A DNA stretch of 64,000 nt. Source: Molossus alvarezi. Lineage: Eukaryota > Chordata > Mammalia > Chiroptera > Molossidae. Shown here one piece after another: positions 35,715 to 46,435 of this stretch. Both the position numbers and the translations under genes were made by a program. The stretch is from NCBI GenBank assembly GCA_037176705.1, contig CM073893.1:30293182-30357181 (forward strand), written 5' to 3'. The stretch's first letter is position 1, and each line of letters starts with the position of its first letter. Below the pieces are notes generated by a model. That model had not been told where the DNA came from. It did no database searches and was given only the letters and a program-made list of their open reading frames with translations.

Positions 35715-35925
35715 AAAGTAGGGTTGATCAATAGAGTTTCTACAATGGTAGAATTATTCAATATCTATGATGTTTATTGCATCGGGCACTAGGCACGTGT
35801 ACCTATTGACCATTTGAAATGTGACTAGTATAACTGATAAACTGATATTTAACATTTATTTACTTTTAACTAATTAAAAATAAATAGCCACATATGTCTA
35901 GCAGTGTCATTTTGGACAGTGCAAA
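35715..35925. mobile_element. Small hAT-like DNA transposon relic
   Basis: The text TCTACAATGGTAGAATTATTC, CTATTGACCATTTGAAATGTG, ACTAGTATAACTGATAAACTG, AAATAGCCACATATGTCTAG and TTTGGACAGTGCAAAATAG follows a familiar mammalian short element whose ends contain the inverted GCCACATGTGGC-type motif. It has no transposase gene. I do not assign a family name, and strand is left open. Confidence 0.55.
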
Positions 35926-36345
35926 ATAGATAATGAAACATTTCACGTTATTATATATTGAAGACGAAGCATACAGTATACATTTTTATTTTTTAGAAAG
36001 CTCTTGATTTTTAACATCTTCCTTTTTTGGACTTTACATTTTTTAAGAAGATGGGGATATATCTGAAGATAAAATATAAAGAATAAAAATGTCTATATCT
36101 AATAGAGTGAAACAAAATAAATATATACTATATCTGATGGCCATAACTATTATAAACAAAAAAGCTAAAACAAGGTACAGTAAGAAAACTATCTGCAGGG
36201 TACTCTTTATATATAGGGCAAGTAAGTCTTTTATGATAAACTGACATTCAGAATTCAGCAAAAGGAGTAGAGAAAACTAGGTTGATATTTGCAGAAAAGT
36301 CTTTCAGGGCAGATAAAATAGTGATACGTGCAGAGACTCAGTGAT
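35926..36345. other. No feature recognised
   Basis: AT-rich sequence. A 72-codon minus-strand frame (36043-36261) is hydrophobic but shows no known domain and lies in AT-rich DNA, where such frames arise by chance. Confidence 0.5.
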
Positions 36346-36937
36346 AGACACATTTGAAGGAAGGTCCCCTCATACCCAATTCCTGATATCTACATCCTTA
36401 TGTTATCTTGAGTATGGGCAGAAAAGTTGATTTGCTTTTAAACAATAGAGTAAAGCAAAAGTGATTGGATGTCACTTCTCTAATGATGTACCAAAAGTGT
36501 GTAATATCTACCTTGCTAGAAGACGATCTCTCTGGCAGGCTTTGATGAAACAAGCAGCCATTCAAACAGGTTTATGTGGCAGAAACTGAGGACTGACCCC
36601 AGCTAATAACCAGCTAGGAAATGAGGGCAAACTCTGGCTGATAGGAGGCAAGAAAATGAGGCCCTCAGGCCCATAGGCTGAGAGGAACCAATTTCTGCCA
36701 GCAGCATTTGAGTTTTTGAATCAGATCTATCCAAGTCAAGCCTCAGATGAGACTGTCCCCACAGCTGACCTGTTTGTTGATGGCAGTCTTTTGGAGCCCT
36801 GAAAAAGATGACCCAGTTCGGTCATCCCCGGACTCCTGACCTACAGAGACTAAGACATTAAATAAATGTTATATTAAACTACTATATCTATGGTGATACT
36901 GTCATGTCGCAGTAGATAACTAATACAAATCTTCAGG
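36346..36937 (+). mobile_element. MaLR-type LTR (MLT1-like), plus strand
   Basis: Blocks in order: GGTCCCCTCATACCCAATTCC, TGATTGGATGTCACTTCTC, AACTGAGGACTGACCCCAGC, AACCAGCTAGGAAATGAGG, AGTCAAGCCTCAGATGAGAC, GACTCCTGACC-like CCCGGACTCCTGACCTACAG, AGATTAAATAAATGTT-like CATTAAATAAATGTTATATT and AGTAGATAACTAATACA. This is the sequence of an ERVL-MaLR LTR with its polyadenylation signal AATAAA near 36861. No internal region is attached. Confidence 0.8.
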
Positions 36938-38287
36938 AAGGCACAATTTTGCATGTTCTAAAAGAAAATGTTAGTAAATGGGGTCAAAGAGGAAAGGAAA
37001 AGTCATTTGGAGACAGAAAAAAAAAAAATATATATATATATTATATTTGATTAAAAGTAAGGTTATAGCTTTTTGGAATATTTTATTCACAAGCCTATTA
37101 TGCTGTGCATTTAGAAATATCTGTGCAGATACTAGGTGAAGAAAAATCCAAAGGAAGTCAGATATAGTAAACAAGGAGGCCAGTTAGTTGGCTATTTAAA
37201 TACTCTGGGTGAGAAATAAAGATAGCCCGGTTCAGGGTGATAGCAGTAGAAGTGCTGAGAAATGGATCGACTCTATATGTGTTTGGAAAGCGTGAAACAA
37301 AAGATTTTCTGTTACTAGTGAAAGAAAGGTAGAGATTATAATAACCCTAAAATTACTGTCTTTCCAGTTGTCTATATGAATTTTCTTTGAACACATCTAT
37401 TTGTGATTTTTTATGACCTAATTATTTAAAAAGTAAATTTTGATTATTTTAATTCCTTTGAACCAATATTTAAGTGCCTTACTGTATGTCGGAATAAGGT
37501 TGACAAATGGATCGCTATATAAACAAATAAATACAAACTGAGCAGGCTTACTAAAATCTATCATTAACCTCTTAAATGTTTTGCTTTTCATTGTTTTAAT
37601 GGTGTTTACTAATATGAACTCAATGTATTTAAGCCATAAATAAAAAAAAATGTGAATATATCATGAAAGTTTATCACTAAGAAAACAGTTATAACATAGT
37701 AGATTTTTATTTCCTTATTAATATATTAAACATTTCAAATAAATGATTAAAATATATTCTATACCTGTTAAAATACCTAAATAGTGATCTTAGCTTTATG
37801 TTTTAAAGCAAAATAAATATAAAATCTGAAATAAAGTGATAACTAACCTCATGATTCACTTTTTATAAAAACAACCAAATACTGATTATTTAAACATTCT
37901 CATATTTACATATATGAACACACACAAAAACGTATTTTAAAGTGTATAAACCCCCAAATATATAATGAATTTATATTTTTGTGTTTATTTGTATAATCTT
38001 GTTTTTTCTATTTTCTTCAAAATATAGAACATGTATGATTTTTTTCAGTAGTGGATAATTAAATTATTAAAATAATCACAAAATCAGAAAATTAGATAAA
38101 ATGTCTTTACAAAATAAATAAAATTATATCCTTCTTAGTAGGCATATTTTAAATCACTCTTTCCAGGTTCATTTCATCTCCATAACCTTAAAAAGAAAGA
38201 AATAAATGATAATACAACTTTTACATCTTATAAATAACATATGCAGGACTAGTCCTTCTATTACCCAGGAGAAGTCTCTTCTTTTTT
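36938..38287. other. Very AT-rich tract, no feature recognised
   Basis: It contains an A-run followed by TA repeats at 37018-37042. A stretch near 37455-37540 (AACCAATATTTAAGTGCCTTA) weakly recalls an L2 copy. No gene was recognised. Confidence 0.5.
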
Positions 38288-38347
38288 TAAATTTTTTTTT
38301 TCCTTTATTAATTTTAGAGAGAGAGGAAGTGAGGAGGAGAGAGAGAT

Positions 38348-38581
38348 AGAACTATCAATGGGCCTGGCCAGTGTGGCTCAGTGGTTGAGCATTAACCCGT
38401 GCACCAAGAAATCATTGGTTTGATTTCCAGTCAGGGCCCATGCCCAGGTTGTGGGCCCGAGCCCCATTGGGGGGCATGCAGGAGGCAAACAATCAATGTT
38501 CTCTCTCATCGATGTTTCTATCTCTCTCTCCTACCTTTTTCCTCTCTCTAAAAATCAATAAAGAAAAGAAACATCGATGGG
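38348..38581 (+). mobile_element. VES-type SINE (short-tail) nested in a SINE
   Basis: The element body is 38363-38566: CCTGGCCAGTGTGGCTCAGT, TTGGTTTGATTTCCAG, GGGGGGCATGCAGGAGG, a TC-rich tract and AAAAATCAATAAAGAAA. It is bounded by AGAACTATCAATGGG (38348-38362) and AGAAACATCGATGGG (38567-38581), a 15-bp target duplication with a few differences. Confidence 0.92.
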
Positions 38582-38835
38582 CCCTGGCCAGTTGTTCAGT
38601 GGTTAGAACCTCGGCCTGTGGACCAGAGAGTCCTGGGTTCAGTTCCCGCTAAGGGCACGTACCTCAGTTGCAGTTTGTCCCCAGCCCTGGTTGGGGTCGT
38701 GTGGGTGGCAGCCACTTGATGTGTCTGTCTCACATCGATGTTTCTCTCTCTCTTCCTCCCTCTCTCCCTCCCACTCTATCTGAAGATAAATGCCAAAATG
38801 TCCTCGGGTGAGGATAAAAAAGAAACATCAGTGGG
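38567..38835 (+). mobile_element. VES-type SINE (long-tail) inserted at the same target
   Basis: The element body is 38582-38820: CCCTGGCCAGTTGTTCAGTG, GGGTTCAGTTCCCGC, GTTGCAGTTTGTCCCC, AATGTCCTCGGGTGAGGAT and an A-rich end. It is bounded by AGAAACATCGATGGG (38567-38581) and AGAAACATCAGTGGG (38821-38835). The left duplication is shared with the preceding SINE, so the two insertions used one target motif in succession. Confidence 0.92.
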
Positions 38836-38974
38836 AGAGAACATCGATTGGCCACCTCCTGCATCCCCCCACTGGGGATTTGGCCCACAACCAGGGCATG
38901 TGTCCTACCGGGAATCAAACTGGTGACCTAATGGTGCCTGAGTCAATGCTCAACCATTGAGCCAACTGGCCAGA

Positions 38975-39365
38975 CAGAGTTGTCTCTTATTTAATGAATT
39001 CTGACCCGATTCACTTGGGTTTAGTATTTCTTCCTCAGAAATCCTCAGCACAATACAATGAACAAAATGAATATTATTTATAAAATACTTTTATATATAT
39101 AAATTTATTTCTTTAATGAATATGTAACATTTTCACTTTTTATTTACATAGCACAATAATAGCTTTAAATAATTCACACAATATTTTTGAGGAATAGTTA
39201 TTGGTTATTTAATAAAGGTTCAGTACATTTGAAATCAAGCATAAAATTGTTTATAGTACAGTCTATTGAAGATTAGTAGCTCGTAAATAAGCTCACATCT
39301 CGAAAAAACCAGAGTAACAATTCTACCCATGGTATCTCAGAAACAAGTGTATTAATTGACTTAAG
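38975..39365. other. No feature recognised
   Basis: AT-rich spacer between SINEs, with no gene or repeat recognised. Confidence 0.5.
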
Positions 39366-39590
39366 AAATGTTATGCCCAGCTGGTGTGGCTCAGTGGCTG
39401 AGCATCAACCCATGCACCAAGAGGTCACCAGTTTGATTCCCGGTCAGGTTAAATGCCCAGCTTCTGGACCTGATCCCAATGGGGGACATGCAGAGGCAGC
39501 CAATCAATGTTCTCTTTCATAGGTGTTTTTATCTCTCTCCCTCTCCCTTCCTCTCTCTCTAACATCAATAAAGAAAAAAAAAATGTTATG
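39366..39590 (+). mobile_element. VES-type SINE, short-tail subtype, with 10-bp TSD
   Basis: The SINE at 39376-39580 reads CCCAGCTGGTGTGGCTCAGT, AGTTTGATTCCCGGTCAGG, a TC-rich tract and AACATCAATAAAGAAAAA. Perfect AAATGTTATG duplications lie at 39366-39375 and 39581-39590. Confidence 0.94.
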
Positions 39591-39976
39591 ATGGTAGATA
39601 CCTAAATCACTTGACTGTAGATATGAACATATAATAATTAGTATAATCTGTTGTATGATGTTGCAATGGGAGAAATGAATTAGAAAAATTATAAATGTGC
39701 TGTGTTCTTAACGGATAAAAGAAAGTAATAGGCAAAATAACTTGTAAAGCATATTTCATTGTATTTTCAAAACCATTATAAAATTTTATAGAAATTCAAA
39801 AAACATCTTTCTAAAAATAATTTTTTAAAAAGGTAATGAACTGTGTCCTGTTTTACATTTCAGGATCTCTTAAATATAATGTTCTTGTGACAATTATATA
39901 TCATATTCCATTTCTCTAGGAATATATGGAATATTTCCAAACCATTATTTGTATGTAGTGTTTTTTTAGACCTATT

Positions 39977-40244
39977 TCCTTTTTATTTTATTTTTCTTTG
40001 TTAATCCTCACCTGAGAATATTTATCTTTAGATAGAGTAGAAGAGAGAAATAGAGAGAGAGAGAGAGACATCGATGTGAGAGACACACATTGATTGTTTG
40101 CCTCCCACACAACCCCTGGGGCTGGGGATCAAACCTGCAACCCAAGTACATGCCCTTGACTGGGAATCAAACCCAAGATTCTTGGTCCAAGGGCTGATGC
40201 TTTAACTGCTGAGCCAAATGAGCCAGGTCTCCTTTTTATTTTTA
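39977..40244 (-). mobile_element. VES-type SINE, minus strand, with ~14-bp TSD
   Basis: The SINE at 39991-40229 shows GTTAATCCTCACCTGAGAATA (tail complement), a GA-rich tract, GACTGGGAATCAAACCCAAG and GCTTTAACTGCTGAGCCAAA (head complement). Flanks TCCTTTTTATTTTA (39977-39990) and TCCTTTTTATTTTTA (40230-40244) form the duplication. Confidence 0.93.
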
Positions 40245-40490
40245 AAATGACTGTACATGCCTAGCTGGTATGGCTCAGTGGTTGAGCGACAACCCATGCA
40301 CCAAGAGGTTCACCAGTTGATTCCCAGTCAAGGCACATGCCCAGGTTGTGGGCCAAATCCACAGTGGGGGGCATGCAGGAGGTGGCCAATCGATGTTCTC
40401 TCATCCATGTTTCCATCTCTCTCTCCTTCTCCCTTTCTCTCTCTCTAAAATCAATAAAGAAAAATTTTTTTTTAAAAGTGATTGTATATG
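40244..40490 (+). mobile_element. VES-type SINE, short-tail subtype, with decayed TSD
   Basis: The SINE at 40260-40473 reads CCTAGCTGGTATGGCTCAGT, CAGTTGATTCCCAGTC, GGGGGGCATGCAGGAGG, a TC-rich tract and AAAATCAATAAAGAAAAA. AAAATGACTGTACATG (40244-40259) and AAAAGTGATTGTATATG (40474-40490) look like an old duplication. It stands next to the previous SINE in the opposite orientation. Confidence 0.92.
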
Positions 40491-41374
40491 ATGGTAATAA
40501 AAATCAAGAATTATAAATACTCGGTCTGGAACACTACACCATTCTTATTTCTCTTTGAACTGTAAACCTTCAGGGAAAGATAACAAGCACATGCACTTAC
40601 TTGCAGTTACAAGTTTGGCAGTAAACTAAGTAAGTACTTTCATGTGTGATCTATCTCAAGAGTTATAAAAAAAAAAAAAAAAAAAAAAAGTGAAACGTTG
40701 AATTGGAATAAAGAGTTGATTGAAAGTATGGCAATGAAGAAGTAATGATAACTTCAGTTAATTTTTCTCTAAATATAGTCTATGAAAATTCTGATGAGCA
40801 CCTATAAAACTAATATCTCTGGGCATTAGATTTGGTTGTCTGCATTTAAAGAAAAATTCACCTTTTTTATACATAATGGCATTTAAAATTGTGTCATCAC
40901 AATTTTACTGAGTCAACTGTGTCATCTAGATATAAAACATTTGTAAATTAGGTTTTTATAAGTTTGTGATATTACCCACCTAGACTTCCTTGTTGCCCTA
41001 TATTGAATGATTAGCTTCAAATATAAAGTTTTGTAAGTGAGAAATGAGGGAATTAATGAGGACTTAAGACACATACTAGCTTCTACCAAAATTCCATGAA
41101 TCTAAAATACTTGAGAATGTATGTTTTTAGTTATAAAAAATATCATGTAATTATCAATAACATGAAAACTATGTTCTTTCTTTGTAAAATGTATACCATT
41201 GAAAGCAGCTGACTTTCTAGGGGGGGAAAGGTAATTCTAATTCTGTTGGTATTCAAGTAAGATTTGTCTCTATCAGGAAAAATAAATTCTTATTTACTCT
41301 CTACAGAGAAAAGTTATCAATTGTTTATTCAGAAATTTAAAAAATAATTCTTTGAGTTGGTGTTTACTTTTATT
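40491..41374. other. No gene recognised; one long A-run
   Basis: AT-rich DNA with an A-run at about 40667-40689. No interspersed repeat was identified before the HAL1-like element at 41394. Confidence 0.5.
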
Positions 41375-41393
41375 TTTAAAAGGTTTATTATAG

Positions 41394-42799
41394 ACTTCCG
41401 GTCAAGATAACAGCATAGGTAAATGTGGTTCTCACCTCCTCCCACAAACACATCAAAGTTACAACTAAACCTCAGCAGAACCATCATTCAGAACTGCCTG
41501 AACTCAAGCTGAATGGAAGTCCTACAACTACTAAATTAAAGAAGCCGCCACATGGAGACTGGAAGGAGGGGCGGAGGAGTGACGGGCTGGTCCACACCCA
41601 CGTGTGGCGGATAAAAATCAGGAGGGACACCTTGGCCAGGAAGGTCCTCCCTGAGGAGTGAGGGGTCCTTGTCCCACACCAGGTCCCCCAGCTCAAGGTT
41701 CCAGTGCCAGGAAGAGAAGTCCCATAACTTCTGGATGTAAAACCAGCAAGAACTGAGGCTGAAGGAGGTTGCAGCTGCTGGAGCCCCAGGCAGCTCCTCC
41801 TAAAGGGTCAAAGCATGGACTTACTCAGACTTACAACCTTTAGTCTCCAGCATGAGGAAGACAGCTTAAAAGGCACCAGAGACATATGGGGAAGAACAGT
41901 TGTTTGGCATTGGAGTGAGACTTGGAGGGGCCATTTTCTCCTGGATGGATGTGCTGTCAGAGGCTGTTGTTCCTTTGGTGAGCCCTTCCCTCACAGGGCT
42001 GGCAGAAGGCTGCCATATCTGGGACTCCAGCAACCTCACTCATACTGTTTGCCCCACCCTGGTGATTCCCTAAAGCCCTGACCCACCCAAATTGCAGGCC
42101 CACCCAAGCTGTTTCCAAAGGCTTTACCATAGGATTTGCCTGTCCTGGCTGCTGCTTCAGATTTTCCTAAATTCTCTCAAACAAGCAGCATCTGGCCTCA
42201 GCCAGCTGTGTACCCCTTCCTAAGTGGCCCCAGGCCTCACACTAGAAGCAGCCAGCCTTGGTTCACAACTTGGTTTTGACTGTGCACCTCCAAGCCCAGC
42301 ACAAGAAGCAGCCATCTGCAGATCAGGGGAGAACACAGGCAGTGACTGACCTTGCTCCAAAGCCAGCACACCCAGTGGACAGCTTCAGACCATGTTGAAG
42401 CACCACCACCCAAACACCTCCACAGTGACACACTCAATGAGTGGACTCAGTGGGTACCAGAGCCCTGCTGAAGTAAGACTTGCTCTTTGTGGTAGGCCTT
42501 GCACTGCTGATCCTACAGGTAGTCAGAGGTCAGTGGTCACTGGACACAGCCAGTCCTTGCAGCTGATCATCCTGAATAAATCCCTCCTACTGATGTGCCA
42601 ACAGCAATCAAGACTCAGTTACAATTGAAAAGCAGAGAGTCCATACAAGGGGTGCACTTTGAGGGCCCACCTGGGGTGATCAGGGAGGCTGTGCCACTGA
42701 ACCCTATAAGACATGTACTGGAATAGACTGCTCTACAACACCTAAGAGACACAGCAACTCTACCTAATACATAGAAACAAACACAAGGAGACAGCCAAA
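41394..42799 (+). promoter_or_regulatory. HAL1-like element 1: 5' UTR (likely internal promoter region)
   Basis: About 1.4 kb, GC-richer than the surroundings, aligns with the 5' UTRs at 46450-47861 and (reversed) 30452-31690. Shared blocks include CACCTCCTCCCACAAACACA, AAGTTACAACTAAAC, GAAGCCGCCACATGGAGACTGG and CCCTGGTGATTCCC. L1-type 5' UTRs carry internal pol II promoters (family knowledge). No individual promoter element can be assigned from sequence alone. Confidence 0.6.
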
Positions 42800-43714
42800 A
42801 TGAGGAGACAAAAAAAAAAAAAAAACATGTCCCAAATGAAGGAACAGAACAAAACTCCAGGAAAAGAACCAAACCAAATGGAGATAAGCAATCTACTGAA
42901 TGCAGATTTCAAACACTGGTTATAGTGAACTGAGTGAGAACTTCCAGGAACTTAGTGAGAACTTCAAGGATCTTAATGAGAACTCCAAGGAACTTAGTAA
43001 GACTATCGACAACATACAAAAGGACTAGTCAGAAATGAAGGATGCACTAACTGAAATACAGAATAACTTACAGGGAATCAATATTAGAGTAAGTCAAACC
43101 AAGATGCAAACCATCAATTTGGAATATAGGGAAACAAAAAACACCCAATCAGAACATCAAAAAGAAAAAAGAATAATAATAATAATAAAAAAAATAGGAT
43201 AGTGTAAGGAGCCTCTGGGACAACTTCAAGAGTGCCAACATTTATATCACGGGCGTGCCAGAAGGAGAAGAGAGAGAGCAAGGAATTGAAAACCTATTTG
43301 AAACAATAATGACAGAAAACTTTCCTAACTTGGTGAAGGAACTAGACATACAAGTCCAGGAAGCACAGAGTGTCCCAAACCTGATGAACCCAAAGAGACC
43401 CACACCAAGACATATCATAAAGCGGCAAGAGAAAAGCAGTTAGTTACCTACAAGGGTGCTCCCATAAGATTGTCAGCTGGTTTCTCAAAAGAAACTTTTC
43501 AGGCCAGAAAGGAGTGGCAAGAAATATTCAAAGTGATAATAAAAACAAAGACCTACAACCAAGATTACTCTGTCTTGCAAAGCTGTCATTTAAAATCAAT
43601 GGCCATATAATGAGTTTCCCAGACAAGAAATATCTAAAGGAGTTCATCACCACCAAACCAGTATTATATGAAATGTTGAAGGATCTTCTTGAAGAACAAA
43701 AATATAAACAATGA
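42800..43714 (+). pseudogene. HAL1-like element 1: ORF1 pseudogene
   Basis: From the ATG at 42800 the reading gives MRRQKKKK, with a 17-A run that shifts the frame. The coiled-coil part contains three exact-length heptads (SENFQEL, SENFKDL, NENSKEL at 42933-42995). The RRM-like part reads ITGVPEGEEREQGIENLFE (about 43245-43302, frame 1) and continues MTENFPNLVKELDIQVQEA, and the C-terminal domain reads AKLSFKINGHI with the end KPVLYEMLKDLLEE before the TGA at 43712-43714. Stops at about 42922, 43027 and 43440 and frame changes break it. In L1, ORF1p is a trimeric RNA-binding chaperone. Confidence 0.88.
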
Positions 43715-44199
43715 AATGGCAATAAATATATATTTATCAACAATTGAATCTACAAACAGAATGTACAAGCAGACAGGAACAGATAACATTTTGTTGCTTG
43801 CCAGATGGAAGGAGGTTTGGGGGAATGGGTGAAAAAGGTGAAGATATTAAGAAGTACAAATTGGTTGTTAGACTGAAGAACCTCAGAGGGAAGGGGGGAG
43901 GGGTTGGGAAGAGATAAACCAAAGAACTTCTATTCATATATGCATAACCAATGGACACAGATAATAATTGGGGAAGGCAGGAGGGGGTCGGGAATGGGGA
44001 GAAGGGGATCAATAGGGGAATAAGGATGGAGCATCTGTAATACTTTCAACAATAAAAATAAGTTAAAATAAATAAATAAATTCTTTAAAAAGTTTATTAT
44101 AGAATACAGATAAAAGCAGAGTTCCAGTGTCCAAAATTTTGTCAGTCTCCCCCAAATAACTCTGTAGAACTCTCATGGCTTTACAGAACATAATTTGAA

Positions 44200-44503
44200 A
44201 ACCATCTCTCTAGCCCTGGCCAGTTTGACTCAGCAGTTAGAGCGTCGGCCTGCAGACTAGAGGGTCATGGGTTTGATTTTTGGTCAAGAGCATGCACCTG
44301 GGATGTAGGTTTGATCCCTGGCCCTGGTCATCATTATGCAGGAGGCAACCAATCAATGTGTCTCTCTCACATTGATGTTTCTCTCTCTCTCAGTGTCTCC
44401 CTCCCTCCATTCCATTCTATAAAAATCAATGGGAAAATATCCTGGGTGAGGATTAACCAAAAAAACAAAAAAAAAAACAAACAAAAAAAAACCCATCCCC
44501 CTA
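44200..44503 (+). mobile_element. VES-type SINE, long-tail subtype
   Basis: The SINE at 44213-44490 reads GCCCTGGCCAGTTTGACTCA, GCAGTTAGAGCGTCGG, GGGTTTGATTTTTGG, GGAGGCAACCAATCAATG, a TC-rich tract, AATATCCTGGGTGAGGATTA and a long A/C-rich tail. Flanks AACCATCTCTCTA (44200-44212) and ACCCATCCCCCTA (44491-44503) may be a decayed duplication. It lies about 110 bases after HAL1-like element 1. Confidence 0.88.
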
Positions 44504-46435
44504 AGCATATAAGCAAACTAAAATTCTTTCAGTGTATATGCAGTTAATGAAAATATGTGATTAGGAACAGGTGTAAGACAACCAGTGTTACCCAGCTTAT
44601 AGTGCCATAAAGCATTAAAATACCTAGATACATTGTTTTTAAAACATTGTATCAAAAGCCAAAACAATGCATTTCTGGAGGCAATTCATGTCTTTTGCTA
44701 CCAGTTTTTCTCCTACAGTTTAGAAAATGTATCATATCTGAACTTTTAACAAACTCAACTATTATATAATAACCATTAACATTATTAAGTTTCCCACAAA
44801 TATCTAATCTGAAAAGTATATTAGTTTTTATTCTCCAGAATAGCATAATCTGGTGATGTTATTAATTTATTCACACTCAATTACAAGTAACTCTATTTAC
44901 TTTAGAGTGTGTGAAAAAATAATCTTCCAGGGTGAAACTAAATACAAAAATCAGCTAAGTAGGTAATTTCAAAATTAACTGCAGATCTTTCTGTGATGTT
45001 ACTATTGCTTAGTGACTGCATTATCATTATTAAATCTTTCCCATTTGCTGAAGATATCTCTCAATTCTTTTGACTACTCCTTAGGGAGAGCGGAGACACC
45101 AGTAACACTTTGCTATATTTGCTTAGAAACTTTTTCAGAAAATTATATCCCCTCACATAGTCTAAGGAAAATTACAGTTTTCAGTGAGAAAAATGTGTCC
45201 TCTTGATTAGATATACAACTTCAGGAGAAAGGAATGATGCAGACCTTTTTTTTTTTTTTTGCTAAATCCACCTGAAAAGCTTGTTAGTTGAATATATAGA
45301 CACTACAGCCTGATTGCTCTCCTATCATACTGTGATGTTTGAAAGCCCAAGTTATAATCATCACAGTTAAAAACATCAACAGTGCTGAATAAAAGATTAA
45401 TAATGTTTCTCAATCTTTAATATTTTTGTAAGCAAAATTATGATGTAAGATTGTAGGTGCATGTATATATACTTATATGGATATTGTATATAGTCATGTA
45501 AGGATATCAAAAATTAATTTTACTTTTCCAATATATAAGTGACAACAAGTTTTCAGATTTGTGCTTTTCATAAACAAAAGTAAAGATATAATATAATATC
45601 AAGTTAAAATAGACAATGTTTAAATGTGCTCTCTCAGAGCAAGTAATTATTATAGAATGCAGCATCCATCAAAGGCAGAAGTAGTATTTAATAACAACAA
45701 GTGTAACTTATCTGACAGCAAAAATGAAAAAGGAATTATATGCTCAGTAAGAAACCAGAAGACAGTATGCATTTGCCACACACACAGTGCTATAATGGAC
45801 TGAAATTATACTTACATTAGCCACACAAAGAAGAAAGCATATGATTGCCAACTATTACTCTTATTCTAAAAAATACAGACACTGTGATTAACAGCTGCCT
45901 ATGTACCTCCCGATGAAGGGTCCTTAAGAAAACCATGATTCACAGGACAACAGAGCTCACATATTTGTAATGCCGGTGATGGTCATTTATTAAAAATATA
46001 TAAAGAAAGAACTGGGACCACAAAAACAGCACTGTCTCTTCAGTCAATTTATGGCAAATTTCAGTCTTTTTAAAAAGCATCTTTTTAGCTGAATCAAACC
46101 AGGATAGTAATTTTCCAGCATGTGTATTAAGGATCCAGTTATAACAGTCTTTTCCCAAATGTGACCACAAGGCCCCCTGTATGAGTAAAAGAGAGCAAAC
46201 CTTGCCATGTCTCTTATGTGATTGTTTAAGCCCATATTCAAGCTTCCAAAAGGAGATAAAACCCAAGGTTTATTTGATAGTTCCAGTTGTAGTTATAGGT
46301 ATTGGAAGGAAATAACTTAGAATTTAGTCACAATTACAAAGAATAACAGGGTGTCTCCACAGTGGAGTTACAGAAAGCTGACAGTCATGTTTTAATGCAA
46401 AAACAAAACAACCTTTTTGAACAAATGCATTGGAC
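44504..46435. other. AT-rich tract, no gene recognised
   Basis: About 1.9 kb between the two HAL1-like elements. It holds a T-run at about 45247-45260. The longest frame is 108 codons on the minus strand (45940-46266) and has no recognised domain. No repeat family was identified. Confidence 0.5.

Larger units (their letters stand above)
38288..38974 (-). mobile_element. VES-type SINE, minus strand, split by two further SINEs
   Basis: The left part (38288-38362) has CCTTTATTAATTTTAGAGAGA and a GA-rich tract ending AGAACTATCAATGGG. The right part (38821-38974) resumes with AGAAACATCAGTGGGAGAG, CTGCATCCCCCCACTGGGGA, GGGAATCAAACTGGTGACC and GCTCAACCATTGAGCC. Together they make one short-tail SINE in reverse orientation. 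The interruption lies at the AGAAACATCGATGGG motif normal to this SINE. Confidence 0.9.
41375..44102 (+). mobile_element. HAL1-like (half-L1) element 1, full length with 19-bp TSD
   Basis: The element at 41394-44083 has an L1-type 5' UTR (ACTTCCGGTCAAGATAACAG start, about 1.4 kb), an ORF1 pseudogene (42800-43714), the first ten or so codons of ORF2 (ATG at 43716), then L1 3' UTR-like sequence with AATAAA at 44051-44056. There is no endonuclease or reverse transcriptase. TTTAAAAGGTTTATTATAG (41375-41393) and TTTAAAAAGTTTATTATAG (44084-44102) are duplicated with one mismatch and contain the TT/AAAA site of L1 endonuclease. It is a complete insertion that lacks ORF2, not a fragment of a longer one. 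It must have used L1 ORF2p in trans. Confidence 0.87.

Noticed and set aside
38288..40490. Repeated units at intervals, considered as a CRISPR-like or tandem array
   Set aside because: The units are SINEs in both orientations with separate target duplications. The genome is mammalian and the spacing is irregular.
41815..42872. Several open frames of 60-90 codons in GC-richer DNA, possible exons
   Set aside because: The region aligns with the 5' UTR of the second HAL1-like element and the minus-strand copy at 30452-31690. It is retrotransposon 5' UTR.
45940..46266. 108-codon minus-strand frame, possible host gene
   Set aside because: No recognised domain, no start context, no splice or promoter evidence, and AT-rich DNA where such frames are expected by chance.
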